Shown here: in pieces, positions 54,991-64,000 of the stretch
Position numbering within the stretch: the first letter of the stretch is position 1
How the letters are laid out: every line of letters begins with the position of its first letter
NCBI RefSeq assembly: GCF_000283155.1
Contig: NW_004454177.1
Location: 6,907,382-6,971,381, forward strand
Length of the DNA: 64,000 nt
DNA from: Ceratotherium simum simum
Lineage: Eukaryota > Chordata > Mammalia > Perissodactyla > Rhinocerotidae
Reading direction: 5' to 3'
The notes under the pieces: generated by a model
Database searches by the model: none
The model's input: the letters and a program-made list of their open reading frames with translations, nothing else
What the model was told of the DNA's origin: nothing
Made by a program: the position numbers and the translations under genes

Positions 54991-55610
54991 CACACACAAA
55001 GCATGTAACACATACACATATACGAATACCTCCAACCAACCCAAACATTTTAAAAACTAAAACTATAAGATGTCATCAAATAGAGAAGCATGAGTGTGTC
55101 TTGCATCTACCTATTGTACTGATCTACATTTGGTCAGAAAAACAGGAGCCACTCTACATATTTCAAGTGTGAAAGGCTTTAATGTAGAAAATTAAAGGTT
55201 TATAAAACTGTTGGAAGGGCTGGAGGAGTGACCATCTCAGCTTGCACTTGAAGGGGTGATTCTCAAAAGCTCACAGGTAAGTGGTCACAAATGGGCTGCT
55301 CACCTAATTATCTTAGTCTGCAAAACCGGACGCATTTGATTCTTAAGAAGGTCATCCAGAAGATGGTTTAAACCCCAAGTCTGCCTATGCATCTGCCTGC
55401 GGCTACCAGTGAAGAATAATGGTCTCTCCTCTTCCATCTCACATTGGCTGACTTTAACTTTGGCCCACAGAGAGAAGGGGATTCTGGGAAGTATGGTTCC
55501 AGGTGTCTCCTCTGCATCACAGAAAAGACCTTAGAAGAGGTGGTGATGATGCTGATTTACAGACAGTCTAATGCAGACACTCCAAAAAACCATTGGAGTA
55601 CCAGAAATGC
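54991..55610. other. Intergenic, nothing recognised
   Basis: No feature identified. Confidence 0.4.
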
Positions 55611-55611
55611 T

Positions 55612-56415
55612 TTCTAAAAAATATTGTGGTAAATATGCATAACATAAAAATTATCATTTTTAAGTGCACAGTTGAGTGACATTAAGTACATTCACATTGT
55701 TGTGCAACAATCACCACTATCCATCTCCAGAACTTTTTCATCTTCCCAAACAGAACTCTGTACCATTAACCAATTTATCTCACCATTCCTCCCTCCCCCT
55801 TGCCCCTGGTAACCTCTAATCTTTCTGTCTCTGAATTTGACTATTCTAGGTACCTATATAAGTGGAATCATACAAGATTTGTCCTTTTGTGTCTAGCTTA
55901 TTTCACTTATCATAATGTCATCAAGACTCATCCATGTTGTAGCACGTATCAGAATTTCATTCCTTTTTAAGGCTAAATAATATTCCATTGTATGTATGTA
56001 TATAGACATGTATCTATATGTATCTATCTATGTCTATATCTATAGATCTATATATCTATACCACATTTTTTTTAATCCAATCATCTGTTGATAGACACTT
56101 GGGTTGTTTCCACCTTTTGACTATTGTGGTAAATGCTGCTATGAACACGGTGTACAAATATCTGTTCCAATCCCTGCTTTCAATTCTTCTGGGTATATAC
56201 CCAGAAGTGGAATTGCTGGAGCATATGAGCACATATAAGCACAGAGCATTAACTCTGTGTTTGATTTTTTTTGAGGAAGCGTCATGCTGTTTTCCACAGT
56301 GACAGCACCTTTCACTTCCCACCAGCAATGCACAAGTGTTCTCCACATCCCTACAGCACTTGTTATTTTCTGTCCTATTTGTTCATTTGTTTGTTTTTTA
56401 AAATAGCCAATCTAA
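55612..56415 (-). repeat. L1 3'-end fragment with internal (TATC)n
   Basis: 'attgtggtaaatatgcataacataaaaattatc', 'aagtggaatcatacaagatttgtcc', 'ccattgtatgtatgta' and 'gggtatatacccagaagtggaattgctgg': the complement of an L1 ORF2 end and 3' UTR. A tatctatctatg microsatellite has expanded at 55990-56060. Confidence 0.8.
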
Positions 56416-56619
56416 TGGGCGTGAAGTGGCCAGAAATGCCCTTAAAAGTAGAGGTAAAAAAGCATTGAAAATATGCCCTCAGTTCAGCTCAACACGCCAC
56501 GGTGGGAAGCCATTCTTTCCTCACTCTTGAAATCTTCCCTTCCACAGTGTGGCGGAGGCAGCAAGTCACCCCCAAATATCTGTTCTTTCCCTCTTTCTCA
56601 GTTACAGAACCCCTGATTT

Positions 56620-57285
56620 TTAAAAGCTCTTTGTTGAGACACAATTCACATACCATAAAATTCACTACAATTCAATGGTTTTAAATATATTCACAGATTT
56701 GTGCCACTATCACCACAACCAAGTTTAGAACATTTTTTGCACCCCAAAAAGAAACCCTATACATATTAGCAGTTATTCCTCATTTCTCCCCAATACTTCC
56801 CCAGCCCTAGGCAACCAATAATCTTCTTTGTCTCTATAGATTTGCTTTTTGTGGACATTTCATATAAATGGAATCATACAATATGTGGTCTTTTGCGACT
56901 GGCGTCTTTCACTGAGCATAATGTTTTCAAGGTTCATCCATGTTGTAGCATATGAACATATGGACATCCATGTCGTAGCATATGAAGCATAATTCCTTTT
57001 TATTGCCAAATAATATTCTGTTATATGGATATGCCACATTTTGTTTATCCATTCATCAGTTGATGGACATTTGGGTTGTTTCCACTGTTTGACTATTATG
57101 AATAATGCTGCTGTGGACATTCATGTACAAGTTTTTGTGTGAACATATGTTTTCACCACTCTTGGGTTTGTACCTAGGAGTGGAATTGCTAGGTGACAGT
57201 GTAACTCCATGTTTAACCATTTGAGGGAATGTCAAACTGTGTTCCAAAGCAGTGGTACCATTTTACATTCCCACCAGCAATGTAT
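56620..57285 (-). repeat. L1 3'-end fragment
   Basis: 'ttgagacacaattcacataccataaaattcac', 'ttcatataaatggaatcatacaatatgtggtc', 'tgtttgactattatgaataatgctgctgtgg'. Same orientation as the preceding L1 but a more diverged subfamily. Confidence 0.75.
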
Positions 57286-57294
57286 GAAAGCAGA

Positions 57295-57706
57295 ATACCT
57301 GATTTTTAACTGGGCACTGGGCTTACGGCCATTCAAAATAAAGACACCATCTCTCAGCCTCCCTTACGGTTACTGTGACTAGTTCTGACCAATGGAGGGG
57401 AAAAGAAACTAAGGCTTTGCCCTTAAAAGAGAGGACAGTACTTTCTTCTCCCCACTTTCCCCTTTCCAGTGCCTGGATGTGGACTAGGTGCTAAGCTATC
57501 TTGGATCATTTGGACAAAAGTTAGCACATAGGGATGGTAGAGCCTTAAGACAGAAGGAGCTTGGGATCCTGGACAGCCTTTTGGAGCAGTGCTACCATAC
57601 CAGCATGAACTTTTATGCAGGAGAAAAACAAGCTTCTTATCGTGTAAGCACTGTTATTTTGGGTTTCTCTAGGAGCAGCCAAATATATAATTTAACTAAT
57701 ACACTT
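57295..57706 (+). repeat. MaLR-type LTR-like repeat, copy 1
   Basis: 'cctcccttacggttactgtgactagttctgaccaatgg', 'cttaaaagagagg', 'gtgctaccataccagcatgaac', ending 'actgttattttgggtttctctaggagcagccaaat...aactaatacac'. The terminal ctaactaatac wording suggests an MLT-type LTR. Confidence 0.5.
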
Positions 57707-57709
57707 GCT

Positions 57710-58290
57710 TTCTGTGATTCTTCTCTCTTCTGATTATACTTCTACTTCTCTGGCTGCCCTTTTTTTAGACTCTATATTAGTCACGATAAGTTAGGCTCTA
57801 CAGCAATAACAAATAAATCCCCAAATCTTAGTGGCATAACACAATGAACGTCTATTTCTCACTCAGGCAAAATGTGATGCTGGCTGGTGGGAGGTGCTCC
57901 TCCATGCACCAACGCAGAACACCCATCCTCTCCTTCTATGACTGTGTCATCTTGTAGTTCTTTGTTTCCACCTGACAGAAAGGAAAGAGAAAGTATGGAA
58001 AACTCACATCTACTCTTAGTTGTCCTGGACCAGACGGGACCTACTTTTTTCCTGCTCACAGCTCATTGGCCAAAATTAATCACATGGCCCCAACCTAATT
58101 GCAAAGAAGACTGAAAAATGCGGGGTGGTACATGGATCTTTGGTGGTTATTAATTTTCTCAGCCAGAGGCTTCCTCTGGAGGGCGTTTCCCCTCAGATTT
58201 CCCTTAAATGCTGTTATCTAACCTCAGTCCTTTTCTTTTCTCATTGCACACACTCTCCCTGGGGGATGTCATCCACTCCTATGTCTTCCA
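57710..58290. other. Intergenic, nothing recognised
   Basis: No gene. The open frames at 57859-58114 lack recognisable features. A segment near 57775-57960 could be old LTR material. Confidence 0.4.
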
Positions 58291-59110
58291 CTTCCACTAC
58301 AGGCTGATGACTCCCCAAATTCAGTCTCCCACCTAGACTTCTCCCCTGAACTCTGGGCATCTACATCCAACCGCCCTAACGTCTCCACTGGGGGATCTTC
58401 AGGCACAAGACAATGCCAATCTGTGAGTACAAATAAGAACCCAGATCTAAATGTGAAGGGCTCTCTCATTCCCGTCGTCTCATTTCCTGAAAACACACCC
58501 TTCCCAGATACTGTCTCCACACTTCTCTCATGACTATAGTCTCTTGATTGGGTTGTAGTTCCTGTTGGTTTTTTCTTTTCAAATGAATTTTCTCTTAGGA
58601 GGCTTTTCAGCCATTATGCAAATAGATCTCACTTGGGCTTGCCCTAGGCTTGTTTGAAACCCTGCTTAGGTTCACAGTAGGATTCCTGTTAAACTGAACT
58701 CTCATTCCCCATGTCAACCTGCTCTTCCTTCAGTATGCTCCCCACTTGGTGAAACATGGAATCATCTACCTTCTTGCCCAGAAACCCAGGAATCATCTGG
58801 ATTCCTCGTCCACCTCCCTCATCCAATCAGCCACCAGGTGCCATCAATTCACTACTTTAATATCCTTCAAATACTGTATTTTCTGTCCTATCAATCCTCA
58901 CTGCCATGCCTTAACTCAGGCCTTCATCATCCCTGGGATTACTCAGATAGCCTCTTAGACAGTCTCTCTGCCTTCTATCCTGCCACCCTCCAGAGTGATC
59001 TTTCCGTCATGTACCCTTCAGTGACTGCTCACACAAGGCCCTTCATGACCTGGTTATGGTCTGCTTACCCTTCCTGCCTCATCTCCTGCTCTCCTGAGCT
59101 ACCAGAACTA
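58291..59110 (+). repeat. L2/CR1-type LINE remnant
   Basis: L2 ORF2-type wording in order: 'ctgatgactccccaaattcag', 'gacttctcccctgaactctgggcatctacatccaac', 'ccaggaatcatctggattcctcgtccacctccctcatccaatcagccaccaggtgccatc', 'cctccagagtgatc', 'gcccttcatgacctggttatggtctgcttacc'. Sense orientation, decayed. Confidence 0.7.
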
Positions 59111-59184
59111 AACACCTGGGTTCCAACTCTGGCTGCGCCTCTTGCTGTGCAATGATGGATAAGTCATTTAATATCCCCAAACCT

Positions 59185-59335
59185 CAGTTCCTTAATCAAT
59201 TGAATGAATGAATTCAATCACTCAATCTTCTATGTATTATACACTGTGCCAAACATAATGGGGGACATAGAGATGAATTAGACAGAGTCCCTGCACTCAA
59301 AGAGCTCTCAGATATGTCAACAAATCATTGTACTG
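59185..59335 (+). repeat. L2/MIR3-type tail
   Basis: 'tgaatgaatgaattcaatcactcaatc...ggggacatagagatgaattagacagagtccctgcactcaaagagctctcag'. Confidence 0.6.
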
Positions 59336-59489
59336 CAGGATAGTAAGTGCTGTAATATAGGAATATACAAAGTGCTCTGTGACTACTGTGGAATCAGCCT
59401 GTCTCCAGGACAGAGAAGGGTGAAGGCAGAAGAAGGCATTCAGAGTGATATTGGAGCTGTGCAGCAGAGCCTACTATTGTCTTCCCCAA

Positions 59490-59910
59490 ATCCATTCTTC
59501 TTCCTGAGGGATATAGTTCTTTTCCAGCTGGGAATACAGCCATCCAGAATAAAGATTACATTTCCCAGCCTTCTTTTCAGCTAAGTATAGCCATGTGACT
59601 ATGTTCCCGCCAATGGGACGTCAGTAAAAGTGGTCAGATCAATTTCTGGGACACGTCTTTAAAGGGAGGGAACATGCTCTTTTCCTTCTTCCTGCTGGCT
59701 GGGAGGTAGACTTGATGGTGAACTGGAGCAGTTGAAACTTGGACATGAGCCTCTTGTTGAGGATGGTAGTGCAACAAGACAGGAGGAACCCTGCTTGGCC
59801 TATGTTTACATGAGAGAGAAATACAATTCCATTTTGTTTAAGCTATTCTCTTTCTCCAGTTTTTGGGGGGAGCTCACCTGCAGCTAAGCTTAAACCTAAC
59901 TAATACAAAC
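59490..59910 (+). repeat. MaLR-type LTR-like repeat, copy 2
   Basis: 'acatttcccagccttcttttcagctaagtatagccatgtgactatgttcccgccaatggg', 'ggctgggaggtagacttgatgg', ending 'aagctattctctttctccag...aacctaactaatac'. Related to copy 1 at 57.3-57.7 kb. Confidence 0.5.
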
Positions 59911-60460
59911 TAAGTCTGAAAAAAATGAATATAAGTTCACCAAGGGTTAGGATATTTCAGAGGGAAGCAAGTACAAAGGCTCAGGGTCCTGAGAGAGGTG
60001 GTATGCTCAGGGAATGCCAGGAGTTTTGTGGGGCAGGAGATGAGACTGGAAGTGGGTTGGGATGGGCCACAGCAGAGGATGGACTGAATAGGCAGGACTG
60101 TGGCAGAGCACCCCGCTGGAGGTTATGGATGCATCAAGGTGAGAGACTAGTGGGCTGTGATGGGACCGGTGGTGGAAACAGAGAGGGGATCGATTCATGA
60201 GACATTTAGAAGCAAAAATCAGGAGTTTATGAATGTGTGTGTTTAAGTATATGGAATGGGCATTTCATCAGAGAAAGGTCTGGGCTTTTCGGCTTCCCCT
60301 CCTCAGAGGCCCTGTGGGTGGAGGCCAGCCTTTCCCCATGGGGGACTTCTCTTGCGCCAATTCTTTGGGCCCAGAGTCCTTGGCCCAGAAGCCTCTCCCC
60401 ATCTCATCTTCACCCCATCTGACTTCCCCTGCTTGTTCCAGGATTATTTCATAATGGAGG
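59911..60460. other. APOA5 distal upstream flank
   Basis: 'ggcaagtacaaaggctcagggtcctgagagaggtgg...ggatgggccacagcag' hints at an old repeat. No gene recognised. Confidence 0.4.
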
Positions 60461-60481
60461 AGGTGGGAGGGTCTTTAACCC

Positions 60482-60488
60482 TATAAAT
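60482..60488 (+). promoter_or_regulatory. Isolated TATA-like box upstream of APOA5
   Basis: TATAAAT in taaccctataaatgctggctc, about 440 bp upstream of the APOA5 TATA box, without an identifiable downstream coding exon before APOA5. It could be a minor alternative start or chance. Confidence 0.3.
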
Positions 60489-60677
60489 GCTGGCTCTTCC
60501 CAGGCTGCCTGAGGAGCCTGTGGTGGAGCTGTCAAGGGCTGCTCAAGTTCAGGCTGGCAGCTGGACACTGTCCCTGTCAGGCTGGGCACAGTGCCTCTGA
60601 GCAGTTGAGTAAGAGTGTGGCCCTCAGCAGACAAACAGGCTTGTCTCTATTGGTGGGCCAGCCAGTGATCAGTGGGA

Positions 60678-60690
60678 AGGGTAAAGGTCA
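60678..60690 (+). promoter_or_regulatory. APOA5: APOA5 DR1 element (PPAR/HNF4/ROR type)
   Basis: AGGGTA-A-AGGTCA is a clean direct repeat with 1-bp spacing, about 270 bp above the expected cap site. The human APOA5 promoter has a PPARalpha-responsive DR1 at about this distance, which underlies fibrate induction. Function here is inferred. Confidence 0.75.
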
Positions 60691-60868
60691 TGGGGTATAG
60701 GGGGAACTGGGTGAGAAGTTAATCCCCATTCCTTGTAAAACCTTCCAAGAAGCACGTTTCTACTGGAGCAGCCCCCTGATGCTAGGGCACTCATTAACCC
60801 TCTGGGTGCCAGGAAAGGGCAGGAGGTGAGCACTGAGAGGCAGCTGAGGTCATCCTTCTTTGAACCTC

Positions 60869-60874
60869 CACGTG
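60869..60874 (+). promoter_or_regulatory. APOA5: APOA5 promoter E-box
   Basis: Palindromic CACGTG in cctccacgtggtg, about 50 bp upstream of the TATA box. Human APOA5 is reported to respond to USF and SREBP through an E-box in this region. Confidence 0.6.
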
Positions 60875-60919
60875 GTGTTTATTCAGAGCAATTGTGGCCA
60901 GAGGCCCAGGCCCCTGGAG

Positions 60920-60926
60920 TATAAAG
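60920..60926 (+). promoter_or_regulatory. APOA5: APOA5 TATA box and short exon 1
   Basis: TATAAAG in ggagtataaagtgg. A cap site about 30 bp on (near 60950) would give a very short non-coding exon 1 ending ...acccagcag at 60961 before donor gtgagc. Confidence 0.65.
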
Positions 60927-61508
60927 TGGAATGTCTGTTCTCTGTGCCCAGAACCCAGCAGGTGAGCAGCTGGGGCAGAGGGATGTGTGTCGGGGTCCTC
61001 TGGGAGGGGACTGCAGGGGTCTCAGCAGAGAGCTGGGGTGGGAACTAGGAACTAAGGACATCCTCTTGGAGCACCTTGGCAGAGTCGCTCCTTCCCCCTC
61101 GGGATCCCTTAGTTTTCCCAGCCATGAAATGGGAGGCAGGCAGATAGGTGAGCGAGGGAGTGGTGGCAGAAGCCCCTAGGAGGCTGCTCCTGGGGTCTGG
61201 GGTGGGTGGTGATGGCAGGAACCTTTACAAAGCAATGGGAGCTCCACACTCCATATTATGTGATTGAGGTGAAAAAGGAACACCCCCCAACACACACACA
61301 CAGTCTGAGGAAGACACCCTTTCCCTCCCAGCCACACTCACCTCTGTCAGTCCTTTTGAGCCCCAACAGCTCTGTGCTCCCTACACCCCAGGGAAGGGTT
61401 AACTGATTTGGGGCAGGTTGCCCCTGGACAAGTCCCCTGGGAGGTGTCCCTTCCTTTGCTTCTTCACCCTAACCAGGCCTCCATTTGCCTTCCTTCCCAG
61501 AGCAGACA

Positions 61509-63235
61509 ATGGCAAGCACTGTTGCAGTTCCGACCTGGGCTCTGGCCCTCATCTTAGGTGGGTCTCCAATCCTGACTTCAATGTGGAGGTGTGGGTGGAG
61601 GCTGGACCGAGGGGCCCGTCCACCCAGAGGGAGGAAACCCAGCTCCTGATCGCCCATCCCTCTCCACAGCGTTTGCAAGCGCCCAGGCACAGAAGGGCTT
61701 CTGGGACTACTTCAGCCAGAGCAGCGGGGACAAAGGCAGGGTGGAGCAGATCCAGCAGCAGAAGCTGGCACGGGAGCCCGCGTGAGTGGCCAGGGCAAAG
61801 GGAGCGGGTGAAGGGAGGAGACAGCCGGGCCGTGGGTGATGCGCTGCCTCTGATTCCTCTACCACGTGGTCCTCAGTACTAGTTTTGCTCGCTATCCTGG
61901 CCGTCCTGGGCTGTTCAGCGCCCTCTGCCGGCAGCAGCCCCCGCCTTGACCTCGCTATAGCTGCTGCCCCCTTGCCTACTGAGGCGTGGGACCTGGGAGC
62001 AGCGGAGAGGACCCCCACCATGGCCCCCAGAATGAAAAGAGTGTGTGACAGTCCAGGTGCATCTGTGCTTCTTTGGGCAGTCGTGATCAGGATTTGCATG
62101 TGCCATATGTTTGTACTTTCTCTGTGAGAAGTTGTGGTCAGCCCGGGACTAGAACTAGAGCCCAGGCTCTGGGGCCACCGCTGCACATCCTTGCTTTCCC
62201 CAGAGCAATGTCTCTGGGGCAAAGGAGGCGATGGAGCCTAGCAGTCTGATGGCCTGGATGTCTGTTCCCTTCCCCAGGAGGCTGAAAGACAGCCTTGAGC
62301 AAGACCTCAGCAATATTGACAAGCTCCTGGAAAAGCTAGGCCCTCTGAGTGGGCAGGGGAAGGTGACTCCCGGGCTCCCACGCGACCCGGCGGGCATGTG
62401 GCAGCGGCTGCAGGAGGAGTTGGAAGAGGTGAGGGCACGCCTGGAGCCCTACATGGCAGAGGTACACAAGCGCGTGGGCTGGAACCTGGACGGGTTGCGG
62501 CGGCAGCTGAAGCCCTATACCATGGAGCTGATGGAGCAGGTGGCCCTGCGCGTACAGCAGCTGCAGGAGCAGCTGCGCGTGGTCGGAGAGGACACCAAGA
62601 CCCAGCTGCTGGGGGGCGTGGATGAGGCGGGGGGCCTGCTGCAGGAACTACAGAGCCGCGTGGCGCACCACACCGACCGGGTCAAGGCGCTCTTCCACCC
62701 CTACGCCGAGCGCCTGGTGTCCGGCATCGGGCGCCACGTGCAGGAGCTGCACCGCAGCGTGGCCCCGCACGCCGCCGCCAGCCCGGCGCGCCTCAGCCGC
62801 TGCGTGCAGGTGCTCTCGCGCAAGCTCACGCTCAAGGCCAAGGCCCTGCACGCGCACATCCAGCAGAACCTGGACCGGCTGCGGGCAGAGCTCAGCGCCT
62901 TTGCCAGCACCGGCGCTGGCGCGGACAGCGCGAAGGAAGGGGCCGTCCCGGACCCCCAGGTTCTGTCCCAGGAGGTTCTCCAGCGACTCCAGGCTTTCCG
63001 CCACGACACCTTCCTGCAGATCGCCGCCTTCACCCACGCCATTGACCAGGAGACTGAGGAGGTCCAGCAGCAGCTGGCGCCGCCCCCACCAGGCCACCAT
63101 GCCTTCGCCCCAGAGTTCCTCCAAGCTGACAGCGGCAAGGCCCGGAGGGAGCTGCAGGCCCGTCTCGACGACCTGTGGGAAGATATCAGCTACAGCATTC
63201 ATGACCATGGTCTCGGTCATGGGGGAGAACCCTGA
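61509..63235 (+). CDS. APOA5: Apolipoprotein A-V precursor
   Basis: Liver-secreted, low-abundance apolipoprotein that lowers plasma triglyceride by promoting lipoprotein-lipase action at heparan sulfate/GPIHBP1. Coding exons: 61509-61557 (exon start 61501, donor gtgggt), 61670-61781 (donor gtgagt) and 62278-63235, giving 372 residues (human 366). Signal peptide 1-23 (core [15 protein letters not shown]); mature start [20 protein letters not shown]. Amphipathic helices follow ([40 protein letters not shown]). The basic heparin-binding stretch is [17 protein letters not shown] at residues 229-245, with its single conserved cysteine at 229 (mature 206). [14 protein letters not shown] hinge precedes the C-terminal [10 protein letters not shown] segment. 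The transcript's 3' end is not resolved in the window. Confidence 0.97.
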
Positions 63236-64000
63236 GGGTCTACTTGCCCAGGCCCACTTCCCGGCTCCTTTTCTGGAGAACCCAGGACCTGAGCCCCTAG
63301 CATAGCTCGGTCCTTGACTGTGGCCTGTTGGGCAAAGGGTGGAAGGCCCTGCCCAGGATAGGAGAGGCCACCGAAGGGGCTGTTGTCCCCAGTATATCCA
63401 ACCTCCTGCGATTCCCCCATCCGGATGCATTACATTCACCAGGCTTTGCAAACCCGGCTTCCCGTGCTCATTTGGGAATCTTCATGAGTTGCTCCATTCC
63501 AGGATGGTGGGAGTGGGGAGGGAGAGAGGCATTCTATGGTGATTATGTGCAAGGCTGTTGCCATGGTGCTGGAAACCTGTGCTTCTTCATCCCAGGGTTG
63601 GCTTTGGTCAATTCTGGCCGCCTGGTGGCCACTGTTACAGCTGGTCCACAGAGAGGGGCTCTTTTCTCCCTAGGGCTGCCATGACAGCTTCTGTTGGGGG
63701 AAGAGAAGGAAGGAAGGAGGAAAATATGATGAGGAAAGCATGTGACCATGTGTACATATTCCTGCTGGTGCCGACGCTGGTGGGTACGAATGGTGGGGGT
63801 TGTGATTGGAGGAAGCAGAGCCCTACACGGCTCTACATCTAAGCAGCTGACAGAGCTCTCCAAACTGTGGGGCTGTCTTAAACCCTCTGGGGAGCAAGCA
63901 TACTGTGTGCCTTCCCCATCTCGAACCCCTCCCTCCTGACTCCCAGGCTGAAGTCTAGACTTCTGACTCAAAGGAAATAGATGCTTATGATGGAAGCTTA
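63236..64000 (+). other. APOA5: APOA5 3' UTR and downstream flank
   Basis: No AATAAA hexamer was seen between the stop codon and the window end. Either the 3' UTR continues beyond 64000 or a variant signal is used. No other gene start is recognised. ZPR1 is expected next in this orientation but is not visible. Confidence 0.6.

Noticed and set aside
62648..63451. Long minus-strand frames opposite the APOA5 last exon, and alternative plus-strand frames at 62398-63305
   Set aside because: Shadows of the GC-rich apolipoprotein exon; Arg/Ser/Ala-rich with no recognisable protein.

Overview
This is a mammalian nuclear genome window. It carries the 3' end of SIK3 followed by the complete apolipoprotein cluster in the order SIK3> APOA1> <APOC3 APOA4> APOA5>. 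That is the known human chromosome 11q23 order read from its minus strand. Several dispersed copies of the tRNA-headed equine repetitive element (ERE), with the ggctggcc...gtggttaagt head and the gatgttagctcaggg...cttcctca tail, point to a perissodactyl (horse, rhinoceros or tapir group). I cannot fix the species.

Layout. 1-8.3 kb: last SIK3 introns, the last three coding exons (150 C-terminal residues) and a long 3' UTR. 8.3-13.1 kb: intergenic, with L2/MIR/MLT1 fossils. 13.1-15.3 kb: APOA1 with promoter sites A, B and C and a TATA box. 15.3-17.7 kb: short gap between convergent genes. 17.7-20.1 kb: APOC3 on the minus strand, with its TATA box, a proximal HNF4-type site and a candidate upstream enhancer that is classically shared by the cluster. 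20.9-25.3 kb: intergenic, essentially MIR fossils only. 25.3-27.7 kb: APOA4. 27.7-60.4 kb: gene desert rich in ERE SINEs, L1 3' ends, MaLR-type LTRs, L2, a solo LTR and a betaretrovirus-like endogenous retrovirus broken by a 100-N assembly gap. 60.4-64 kb: APOA5 with a DR1 element, an E-box, a TATA box and a 3' UTR that runs to the window end.

All four apolipoproteins have a signal-peptide exon ending in phase 1 and a next exon ending in phase 2. APOA1, APOA4 and APOA5 put nearly all their amphipathic-helix repeats in one large terminal exon. The products are secreted by liver and intestine. APOA1 is the HDL scaffold and LCAT activator. APOC3 inhibits lipoprotein lipase and remnant uptake. 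APOA4 is a chylomicron/HDL protein. APOA5 promotes lipase-mediated triglyceride clearance. SIK3 is an unrelated neighbouring kinase gene.

I found no new gene system. The most distinctive observations are the gap-truncated retrovirus with an exact target-site duplication, two L1 fragments sharing one 10-bp target sequence, a composite tRNA/RTE-like SINE, and a nearly identical pair of 22-residue repeats in APOA4. Exon boundaries come from splice motifs plus protein continuity. Repeat family names and comparisons with human proteins rest on recalled family knowledge; no search was run.
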